A DNA stretch of 20,050 bases from a bacterium HR39. Lineage in GTDB: Bacteria > Pseudomonadota > Alphaproteobacteria > Geminicoccales > Geminicoccaceae. The notes under the pieces are model-generated. The model ran no database searches. It saw only the letters and a program-made list of their open reading frames with translations, and had not been told where the DNA came from. The translations under genes and the position numbers were made by a program. Every line of letters begins with the position of its first letter. Within the stretch, counting starts at the first letter, position 1. The stretch is from contig BEIP01000002.1 of NCBI GenBank assembly GCA_002898955.1, positions 1 through 20,050 of the forward strand, written 5' to 3'. Shown piece after piece: positions 1 through 6,056 of the stretch.

Positions 1-439
1 CGGCATCGGGGTGGTCGGCGCTGAGGTAGGCGATGCCCTGGACGGGCTTGGGCTCCTGGCGCTGGCGGGGGAGGTAGGGATCCAGGTTCACCCCGTTTCT
101 GCCCCCCACCTTGGTCACCAGGGCCAGCTTGAGGGCCACCTCCTCCACCCCCTCCAGGGAGTGAGGGGGGTGGGCCGTGGCCCCCTGGACGAAGCAGTTG
201 AGCAGGTTGCCGTGCTCCGTGCCCGCCCCGGCGAGGATCCGGCCCCCCGGGGAGAAGCGCTTGTTGGCCATCAGGGAGAAGAAGGCTTCCTCCCAGTAGG
301 CCCTTTTCTCGGGCTTCTCGGCCTTGGCGATCTCCCGGGCCACGCGGCGGAGGATGTCCTCCACCCGCTCCTCCCCCGGGAGGGCGTACTGGCGCCTGGC
401 CAGCGCCGTGGAAAAGCTGTCGAAGTGGGTCTCCTTCAT
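1..439 (-). CDS. nrdJ: Class II (adenosylcobalamin-dependent) ribonucleotide reductase, N-terminal part, cut by window edge
   Basis: The 146 visible residues match the N terminus of B12-dependent ribonucleoside reductases, which reduce ribonucleotides to deoxyribonucleotides in the cytoplasm. Visible signs are the early S-x4-RRQY segment, a W-x4-F-x2-LM segment near residues 49-57, the FSPGGRILAGAGT stretch (62-74) and the LLNCFV motif (79-84), whose Cys82 is the expected first partner of the redox-active cysteine pair. The usual glycine-rich GGGxG loop reads VGGRNGVN (111-118), a small variation. The ATG overlaps the TGA of the upstream ATPase gene as ATGA, and a GGAGGGAGG ribosome site lies just before it, so translation is probably coupled to the transfer operon. 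The radical-site cysteines and C terminus are beyond the left edge. I infer class II rather than class I from the motif style; this is fairly but not fully certain. Confidence 0.85.
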   Translation of the reverse strand, partial: MKETHFDSFSTALARRQYALPGEERVEDILRRVAREIAKAEKPEKRAYWEEAFFSLMANKRFSPGGRILAGAGTEHGNLLNCFVQGATAHPPHSLEGVEEVALKLALVTKVGGRNGVNLDPYLPRQRQEPKPVQGIAYLSADHPDA

Positions 440-1647
440 GCCTCCCTCCACTTTTGATAGGCCCTGAGCAGGTCCCAGAGGATGGGGGGTCTTTCCCCCG
501 CCAGGACCGAGACCATGAGGTCGAGGAATTCCCTCCTTTCCAAGCCCAGCTCGCTCGCCGCCTTTCCCAGGAGGGGATCCCGTTGCCGGTAAGCCTGGGC
601 GAGGAGGGCAGCCCCTTCGAGGAGGTCTTCCTCCCGTTTTCCGGCGGGTGGGAGGCGGGGATAGGCCTCCTCTCCCGGGCTCCACTTGCCGAGCTTTATC
701 CCTTCGGGGGGGAGTCCTTCTAAAAGGCGGTCCACGGCTTGGGGCAGGTCAGGGACGAGGAAGAGCTTTCCCTTGCCCCGCACCTCCACCGCGGCGGCGA
801 AGGCCGGCCTCGCTAGCCTTCGCCTAGCTCTGAGATCGGGGGAACCGAGAAGGGGTCCGTACCTGGGGTTTTCCAGTACGTCCAGGAGGTCGCCCCCGTG
901 GACGCTGGAGATGACCTGGATGCCCCTGCGGGCGGCGGACTCCACCTCTTCCACGTCATCGTTGTAGCCCACCTCGTCCAGGACCAGGACCAGGGGAGCG
1001 TGGTTGGCGATGACCCGCCTGATGATCTGGGCCTGCTCCTTTGGGTCCGGCACCTGGTGCCACCGGGCGGTGCCCAGGGCGGGGTGGGGAACCCTTCCGA
1101 GCCCCCCGATTTCGTTGGAGGTGTCGATGACGGAGAGGTGGGGCCCGATCTCCCGGCTGAGCAGGGCCACGATGTTGCGGAGGAGGGTGGTCTTTCCCGA
1201 CTCGGGAGCGCCCACGATGAGGACGCTGCCCCTGGAGGTCAGGACCAGCTCCTCGAGCTCCTTGGGGGCCACCTGGAGGAACCTGGCTATCCGGATGGTG
1301 AGCCCGATGATCTCCCGGGTCCTGGAGTAGATGACGGAGATGCGGTGGGCGGTCCCGTCCAGTCCAGCCCTGCCGTCCTCCTTTATCCCCGAGAGGCTGC
1401 TGACCACGTAGGCGATCTCGTCCTCCTCCACGAGGATGTCCGCGTACTCTACCACGTTGCCCCACCCCCCGTAGCTCACCACGAGGGGTCTTCCGAGGAG
1501 GAGGCTGATCTCCGAGACGCCCTCCAGGTCGCTCACGGTGTCGCGGATGCGTCCGGGAAGGATGTCCATGAGGGCTTGGTACCCCCGGGCTTCCTCCTCG
1601 AGGAAGGGGTTCACGGCGGTGATGAGACCGGTCATCTCCGATGCCAT
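436..1647 (-). CDS. SpoIIIAA/Ycf45-type (R3H-ATPase family) P-loop ATPase, candidate VirB11 substitute
   Basis: This 403-residue protein has the pattern of the SpoIIIAA/Ycf45 family of RecA-like ATPases, distant relatives of the VirB11/PilT secretion ATPases. The N-terminal part (30-130) carries the family's LGRP (51-54), DGRAGLDGTAHRIS (91-104) and GLTIRIAR (115-122) segments. Then come Walker A GAPESGKTT (146-154), VIDTSNEIGG (173-182), VPHPALG (186-192), Walker B LVLVLDEVG (219-227) and a SSVHGG turn (247-252). About 120 residues after the ATPase core match nothing I know. It has no signal peptide or membrane segment, so it is presumably cytoplasmic at the base of the secretion machine. 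ATG at 1647 is chosen because GGAG stands at the right distance; ATG at 1635 would make an ATGA overlap with the upstream stop but has no ribosome-site spacing. Family assignment is strong; the VirB11 role is inference from context. Confidence 0.85.
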   Translation of the reverse strand: MASEMTGLITAVNPFLEEEARGYQALMDILPGRIRDTVSDLEGVSEISLLLGRPLVVSYGGWGNVVEYADILVEEDEIAYVVSSLSGIKEDGRAGLDGTAHRISVIYSRTREIIGLTIRIARFLQVAPKELEELVLTSRGSVLIVGAPESGKTTLLRNIVALLSREIGPHLSVIDTSNEIGGLGRVPHPALGTARWHQVPDPKEQAQIIRRVIANHAPLVLVLDEVGYNDDVEEVESAARRGIQVISSVHGGDLLDVLENPRYGPLLGSPDLRARRRLARPAFAAAVEVRGKGKLFLVPDLPQAVDRLLEGLPPEGIKLGKWSPGEEAYPRLPPAGKREEDLLEGAALLAQAYRQRDPLLGKAASELGLERREFLDLMVSVLAGERPPILWDLLRAYQKWREA

Positions 1648-2210
1648 ACTTCTCCGTCAAAGTAGGCGCTTCCCTCCTTCTGGAGGAGCTGAAGGTCCCG
1701 GGCTACCAGGGGGGCGGGCAGCCCCGTGCGCCTGGCGATCTCAGCGATGCTTCCGGGAAGGGCCGAGAGGACGCTCTGGGGACCGGGGGCGGCGTTCTCC
1801 CCCCTGGGAGAGGACGGGGTTCTGCCCTGGTTCCTCCCCTCCTTGGCTAGGTCACCCAAGGCCTTGGCCACGATGAGGGTTCCCACGGGGACGAAGAGGC
1901 TCTGGGCGAAGGTCTCCCACACGGGGAGGTCTCCCGCCAGGGCCATGGCCCGGTAGTTGCCCAGCCAGACGAGCCCAAGGGCCACGTACGCTCCGTACGC
2001 GGCCCAGTAGCTCTTTCCGGGGAGGAGGTTGGCGGCCAGGGAGAGGAGGAAGGCCACCATTTCGAGGCTCGCCGCCAAGGCCCAGGAGAGGGGCGCGGGG
2101 AGGTCTCCCAGCGTGAGCCGGTACCAGGAGGCCAGGTGGGCGGTGGATACCGCGAGGGTGCTCAGGTAGGCGGCGAAGAGGGCGAAGGAGATCAGGCGCT
2201 CGGCCTTCAT
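1632..2210 (-). CDS. Four-helix membrane protein with a C-terminal winged-helix-like domain
   Basis: I do not recognise a named family. The 192-residue protein has four likely membrane segments (about 7-27, 41-63, 68-88 and 102-117), a charged, flexible Ser/Pro/Gly stretch (120-147), and a tail (148-190) that reads as a helix-turn-helix with wing: SIAEIARRTGLP (154-165), then VARDLQLLQKEG (169-180) and a short beta strand ending in VWHRR. This resembles winged-helix DNA-binding domains, placed here on the inner face of the membrane. The start at 2210 overlaps the stop of the transglycosylase gene as ATGA; the longer open frame upstream is antisense-like sequence over that gene. It overlaps the ATPase gene downstream by 16 nt. 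A role in holding DNA or plasmid sites at the membrane, or as a membrane-bound regulator, is only an inference. Confidence 0.75.
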   Translation of the reverse strand: MKAERLISFALFAAYLSTLAVSTAHLASWYRLTLGDLPAPLSWALAASLEMVAFLLSLAANLLPGKSYWAAYGAYVALGLVWLGNYRAMALAGDLPVWETFAQSLFVPVGTLIVAKALGDLAKEGRNQGRTPSSPRGENAAPGPQSVLSALPGSIAEIARRTGLPAPLVARDLQLLQKEGSAYFDGEVWHRR

Positions 2211-2680
2211 GGGGTCCTCCGCGGGGGCATGCGGCTCTTCAGGGCCTGGACCACGTAGACCACCCGGTAGACGTAGATCTGGGTGGTCCGAGGGGGTTGG
2301 TGGGCCCTTCCAGGGCCCGCGTTGTAGGCCGCCAGGGCCTTGTTCCAGTCCCCAAACCTCCTGTAGAGCCTTTGGAGGTAGAGCATGGAGGCGTAGAGGT
2401 TCCAGTCGGGGTCGTAGAGGTAGGAGGGAGGCACGCCGAGGCTTCGTGCCGTGGAGGGAAGCATCTGGCCCAGGCCGATCTCCCCCTTTGCCCCCACCGC
2501 TTGGGGGCAGTAGCGGGATTCGGTCCACACGAGGGCTACCGCGAGGTTGGGGGGTACGCCGAAGCGCTCCGCCCAGTAGAGGGTCTTGGCGTAGAGGTCC
2601 TGGGGGATGTACCCGCAGGCCCAGGCGGTAAGAGGGGAGGCCATCAGGAGGAGCAGGGAGGCGAGGAGTCCTCTAGGCAT
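2207..2680 (-). CDS. VirB1-like lytic transglycosylase (SLT domain)
   Basis: Cleaves peptidoglycan so that a secretion machine can cross the wall; periplasmic. The 157-residue protein has a signal peptide with a likely cut near residue 21 (AWA/CG; not a proper lipobox) and a single soluble lytic transglycosylase domain. The catalytic glutamate is Glu54 in the ES pair (54-55), followed by the GLGQMLPSTA motif (69-78) and AYNAGPGR (118-125), all standard for this family. Two cysteines (22 and 58) may form a disulfide. Length is close to the minimum for the domain, so there is no extra cell-wall binding module. It overlaps the small membrane protein upstream by 8 nt and the next gene by ATGA. 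In conjugation clusters this position is normally VirB1 or its equivalent. Confidence 0.92.
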   Translation of the reverse strand: MPRGLLASLLLLMASPLTAWACGYIPQDLYAKTLYWAERFGVPPNLAVALVWTESRYCPQAVGAKGEIGLGQMLPSTARSLGVPPSYLYDPDWNLYASMLYLQRLYRRFGDWNKALAAYNAGPGRAHQPPRTTQIYVYRVVYVVQALKSRMPPRRTP

Positions 2681-2828
2681 AGTCCCTTTCCCACATGAGG
2701 AGGAGGAGGTGGACGATGGCGGAGAGGAGGAGGATCTGGGCCCCCCGGTCTATGGAGAAGATGAAGATGGCGAGGAGGCCGTAGCCGTAGCCCGCGTACA
2801 CCAGGGCGCGGAAGAGCCGTTCTCTCAT
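2673..2828 (-). CDS. Small (51-residue) hydrophobic membrane protein
   Basis: A short gene inside the operon that fills the only gap between the PLD-like gene and the transglycosylase gene. It starts at ATG 2828 behind a GAGGTGAGG ribosome site, 7 nt after the preceding stop, and its TAG at 2673-2675 lies inside the transglycosylase start region (8 nt overlap). The protein begins MRERLFRALVYAG and has two hydrophobic segments (about 9-25 and 31-45) separated by a short IDRGAQ loop, ending in MWERDYA. The positive N terminus and negative C terminus suggest a hairpin with both ends in the cytoplasm. Size and operon position recall small T4SS membrane subunits (TrbD/VirB3-like), but a better VirB3 candidate lies next to VirB4, so the function is unknown. 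Confidence 0.7.
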   Translation of the reverse strand: MRERLFRALVYAGYGYGLLAIFIFSIDRGAQILLLSAIVHLLLLMWERDYA

Positions 2829-2835
2829 CCTCACC

Positions 2836-3366
2836 TCACGGAGCGAGCCCCAGACGCCTCAGCTCGGAGCGGAGCCGCGCCTCCTCCTGGAGGGTGCGCT
2901 TCACGAACTCTCCGAGCTGCGTGAAGGGATTGTAGGGCAGAACCTTCGCCCTCGAGGGCTTCGGCTGGTAGCGGTAGCTGGGAGCCCGCGCGAAGGCCGC
3001 TACGAACCGTCCGCGCCAGAGGTCCGGGTTCCCCTGGGGGTACACGAGCCTGCCGTCTACCATGGCCCCGTAGCCGTTTACCCGCGCCAGGCGGATGCTG
3101 GCTCCCACCAAGGACAGGACGCTCGTGTAGGCGTCCTTGGCCTCCGCCTCCTTCGGGGGGAGAAGGAGGTAGGCCCGCACCCCGCGCTTCACCACCGCCT
3201 CGTGGAGGGCCTTGGCCAGGGCCTCATGGGTAAGGCGCGGAGCGGCGAGGAGAACCTCGCTCCTGGCGGCGGCCACCGCCTCCACGATCTCGGCAGGCGG
3301 GTCCTGGGCCAAGGCGCCAGGGGCGAGGACCAGGCCCAGGGCGAGGAGGCTAAGGCCTTTCCTCAT
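2836..3366 (-). CDS. Secreted phospholipase-D-like protein with degenerate HKD motif
   Basis: The 176-residue protein has a signal peptide (1-20, cut after ALA) and then one PLD-like half-domain: EIVEAVAAARSEVLLAAP (26-43), an ALAKALHEAVVKRGV helix (49-63), a YLLLPP strand (66-71) and the region where PLD enzymes carry HxK(x4)D. Here that site reads NGYGAMVDG (97-105): the catalytic His and Lys are replaced by Asn97 and Tyr99 and only Asp104 remains. It is therefore probably not a nuclease or lipase but a binding or structural protein in the periplasm. The C-terminal 40 residues are charged and helical. The gene overlaps the VirB6-like gene upstream by 17 nt, has a GGAGGAAGGAG ribosome site, and is clearly part of the transfer operon. 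Fold assignment is from pattern only and is moderately sure. Confidence 0.7.
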   Translation of the reverse strand: MRKGLSLLALGLVLAPGALAQDPPAEIVEAVAAARSEVLLAAPRLTHEALAKALHEAVVKRGVRAYLLLPPKEAEAKDAYTSVLSLVGASIRLARVNGYGAMVDGRLVYPQGNPDLWRGRFVAAFARAPSYRYQPKPSRAKVLPYNPFTQLGEFVKRTLQEEARLRSELRRLGLAP

Positions 3367-4804
3367 CTCCTTCCTCCTTGGGAGGGGGAAGCTGGTTCCA
3401 CCCCTGGCCGCGCCTGGGGGGCGGGGGACCTGGGTCCTCCGCCACGAGGGGGGGCTTGGCCACGACGCGGGCGGTTTCGCCCTCCTTCAAGTGCCAGTAG
3501 TCCGTCATGGACTGGGGGTTGAGGGGTCGGGAGACCACGGGACGGCGGTCGGAGATGGTGTAGCTGTTGGCCACGGGGGCCTTGCGGGCCTGGTAGTCCG
3601 CGTAGGCGGTGCGGGCCGTCTGGTAGGCCACGCGGTTCAGGGCGTACAGGCCCACGGCGGTGCGTCCCGCCGCCGCGGCGGCGCTCTTTGCCGCGGATCC
3701 GGTGGCGAGGGCGGCCTGGGTGCTGGTCCTGGCGGCGGTCTTGCCGGTTACCGCTCCTCGCACGAGGCCCGCCATGTCGCCCACGAGCCCGGCGATGCCT
3801 CCTACGAACTGGGTGATGAAGCGGCTAGCGCCCAGGGTCACGTAGAAGGCCAGGATGACGCCGAAGACGAGGGAGAGCAGGAGGCGGACTATGGCCCAGA
3901 TGAGGGCGCCCACGTGCTTCAGTCCCTCCCCGATGTTCCACATGCTGATGTTTTCCAGGGCGCTCACGTGGTAGTTCCAGGCTTGGCCGAACTGCTCGGC
4001 GGGGATGCCGAAGGCGATGAGGGCGGCGGCTCCGAGGACGATGGGGGCCAGCAGGACCACGAAGGCACCGCCGATTATGGCGCGGTAGAGGGGTTGGAAG
4101 AACTGGGCGGTGACCCCGTGGCCGTTCATCACCAGAAAGGGGATGATGGCGGGTAGGAACATGAGGGCCACCAGCATGCCCACGCCCGCTGTCACCTGGA
4201 GCACGGCGAGGAGGAGGAGCAGGGGTATGAGGGCGATGGCGAAGATGTTTAGGTAGGCGGCGAACTTCCCCACGGACTCGGTGGCCCCTTTGGTCCCCGC
4301 CCCGGCCATGTCCACCACGGTGGTGTTGGTGATGCCCTTCTCCAGGGCCTTCTCTCCCACCTTGCGGGCGGCGTTCCCCATGACCCCCACGGTGGCTATG
4401 CCCATGGCCCCGGCGCCCACGGTGATCACGTCCGAGGCGGCCCGCGAGAGGGCCAGGTTGTACTCGAAGAGCCTGTCGGAGATGGTGATGCTGGTGTCCA
4501 CGGCCCCTATGAAGAAGCTGGCGGCGGCCTCTTGCAGGGCTGGAGCGGCGGCGAGGAGGGCTCCCGCGATGGCCCCGCGGATGGCGGTGGAGAGGAAGAT
4601 CTGGCCGCGGAGGCGGGCGGTTCCCTGGAGGAGGCGGATGCCCACCAAGCCCAGAAGGATGGCTCCTGCCAGCGTCTGGAGGGCGTCGAAGGCGCCCAGG
4701 TTCTTCAGGTGGAACTGGATCCGGGCGAGGGTGTTGCTCACGTCGGGGAGAACCCCCCAGTCGGTAAGGAGCTCGATGACTCCCTGTGGGGCTTGTCCGT
4801 TCAC
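3350..4804 (-). CDS. VirB6/TrbL-like polytopic inner-membrane protein
   Basis: At 484 residues this is probably the channel-forming subunit of the secretion system in the inner membrane. Hydrophobic segments are visible around residues 40-60, 74-97, 125-143, a long double-spanning stretch 185-230 (LIPLLLLLAVLQ and MFLPAIIPFLVM), 242-270 and 300-330. Before the long stretch there is a glycine/alanine-rich soluble loop (130-180). The last 130 residues are hydrophilic, first Ala-rich (a helical stretch near 345-380) and then Pro-rich. This arrangement is that of TrbL/VirB6 proteins. The start is GTG at 4804 with GAGGAGGAG in front, 10 nt after the VirB5-like stop. No motif settles the family, but position next to VirB5-like and VirB4 genes supports it well. 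Confidence 0.8.
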   Translation of the reverse strand: MNGQAPQGVIELLTDWGVLPDVSNTLARIQFHLKNLGAFDALQTLAGAILLGLVGIRLLQGTARLRGQIFLSTAIRGAIAGALLAAAPALQEAAASFFIGAVDTSITISDRLFEYNLALSRAASDVITVGAGAMGIATVGVMGNAARKVGEKALEKGITNTTVVDMAGAGTKGATESVGKFAAYLNIFAIALIPLLLLLAVLQVTAGVGMLVALMFLPAIIPFLVMNGHGVTAQFFQPLYRAIIGGAFVVLLAPIVLGAAALIAFGIPAEQFGQAWNYHVSALENISMWNIGEGLKHVGALIWAIVRLLLSLVFGVILAFYVTLGASRFITQFVGGIAGLVGDMAGLVRGAVTGKTAARTSTQAALATGSAAKSAAAAAGRTAVGLYALNRVAYQTARTAYADYQARKAPVANSYTISDRRPVVSRPLNPQSMTDYWHLKEGETARVVAKPPLVAEDPGPPPPRRGQGWNQLPPPKEEGDEERP

Positions 4805-4814
4805 GGTCTCCTCC

Positions 4815-6056
4815 TCAGTTTTGCGCCTCGAGGCACTTCTCCGGCTCCCGGTACCAGTTGCAGCGCGTGGGCTTGAGGACGCTCTTCCACAGCTCGCGCA
4901 CGCCCCTGGCGGTTCCCACGGCGGCGTCCAGCTGACCCATGACGTAGCCCACCTCGTTGGCCGCCTCCTGAGCGGTGGCCGCCACCTGCCCTCCTAGGAT
5001 GTCGGCCAGGCGCTCCGTCTGGTAAGCGAGCTGCTGGTTGGTGTAGACGTTCTGCTGGGCGAGCTCGGCCAGGGCCTGGTAGAGGAGGCTCTGCATGACC
5101 ACGTTCCCCTGGGTGAGCTGGGCGAGCCCTTTGACGGCGATCTGGACGGCGGCCCTGGTGGAGGTGGCGTTCTGGGCTTCCTCCACCAGGGCCTTGGTCT
5201 TCTCCTCCGTCTCCTTGATGGTGTTCAGGATGTCCTCGGTCTTTTCGGAAATACGCTTGGCGGCCTGGGCCGCGGCGAGGGTGGGGGTCTTGGCCTTGGT
5301 GGCGCTCACCGCCCGGTCCAGATGCCGCACGGCCTGGAGGGCGCTGGCTTGGGTGGCGGTGTATATCCTCTTGGCCTCGCTGAGGTGTGAGGCCAGAATC
5401 TTGGCCTCTTGGGTGAGCTGGTCCTGCTCCTGGAATATCTGCCTTATGAGGCTTTCGGCTTCGGGGGTCCCTGGGGTGACGAGGGAGAGCTGGTCCTGAA
5501 GTTGGCTGATCCTCTTCCTGCGCTCCTCGATCCTTCCCCAAGTCCCCGTGAGTCGGTCTTTGATGTCCTCCGTGGCCTTCTCCAAGTCCGTGAAGTAGTC
5601 CTTGTAGGCGCTTTCGATGGTCTTCAGGGCCTCCTTTTCGGCATCGGCAGGCGACACGTCGTTTTCATAGGCGTCCTGGTAGATCTCTCCGGGCCCGCGG
5701 TGCCCTTCGGGGTTGGGGAAGTCGGGCAGGGCGACGCCCACCTCCCGTGCCATGGAGCCGACGACTCCCGTGTCGGTGGCGGCGGAGATCAGGGGGTTGT
5801 CGAGGTCTTTGAAGACCTTTCCCATGGTGAGGTTGAAGCGGTTGAGGTTGGTGTTGAACTCCTTGAAGAGGCCGAGGAGCGCGCAGAGGTTGAGCTTCCA
5901 GTCCCCGAGGCCTACCTCTATGTCCCCGAACTGGCAGAGCAGGGAGATGATGCCTCCCAGGTCTTGAGGAGAAGGGGATGGAGGCGGGCTCGAGACCTGG
6001 GGAGCCGCCAGGGTGAGGGTGAAGGACGCGGTAAGGGCCACCGTCCACTTCTTCAT
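4815..6056 (-). CDS. VirB5/TrbJ-like secreted coiled-coil protein
   Basis: The 413-residue protein has a signal peptide (about 1-18), a short Pro/Ser linker, and then a mostly helical body. Residues 140-315 form heptad-rich coiled coil with many Glu, Lys, Gln and Ala; a further amphipathic part (316-385) contains repeated Gln/Ala helices. Cysteines occur as two pairs, Cys41/Cys58 near the N terminus and Cys399/Cys408 at the C terminus, which suggests two disulfides outside the cytoplasm. VirB5/TrbJ proteins are exported helical bundles at the pilus tip or base, and they sit between VirB4 and VirB6, as here. The start overlaps the VirB4 stop as ATGA behind AGGAGGTAGG, so the two are coupled. 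Longer than typical VirB5 (about 220-250 residues), so the assignment is by context. Confidence 0.72.
   Translation of the reverse strand: MKKWTVALTASFTLTLAAPQVSSPPPSPSPQDLGGIISLLCQFGDIEVGLGDWKLNLCALLGLFKEFNTNLNRFNLTMGKVFKDLDNPLISAATDTGVVGSMAREVGVALPDFPNPEGHRGPGEIYQDAYENDVSPADAEKEALKTIESAYKDYFTDLEKATEDIKDRLTGTWGRIEERRKRISQLQDQLSLVTPGTPEAESLIRQIFQEQDQLTQEAKILASHLSEAKRIYTATQASALQAVRHLDRAVSATKAKTPTLAAAQAAKRISEKTEDILNTIKETEEKTKALVEEAQNATSTRAAVQIAVKGLAQLTQGNVVMQSLLYQALAELAQQNVYTNQQLAYQTERLADILGGQVAATAQEAANEVGYVMGQLDAAVGTARGVRELWKSVLKPTRCNWYREPEKCLEAQN

Noticed and set aside
2211..2528. N-terminal extension of the four-helix membrane protein
   Set aside because: It overlaps the transglycosylase gene, is Pro/Gly/Arg-rich nonsense, and the ATG at 2210 forms an ATGA overlap.
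11..2924. Several long plus-strand open frames opposite the nrdJ, ATPase and transglycosylase genes
   Set aside because: They are antisense shadows typical of high-GC DNA; they lack domains, ribosome sites and promoters, while the minus frames show clear family motifs.
4801..5541. 246-residue minus-strand frame inside the VirB5-like gene
   Set aside because: Other reading frame of a well-supported coiled-coil protein; composition is Arg/Gly/Pro/His-rich and without any pattern.
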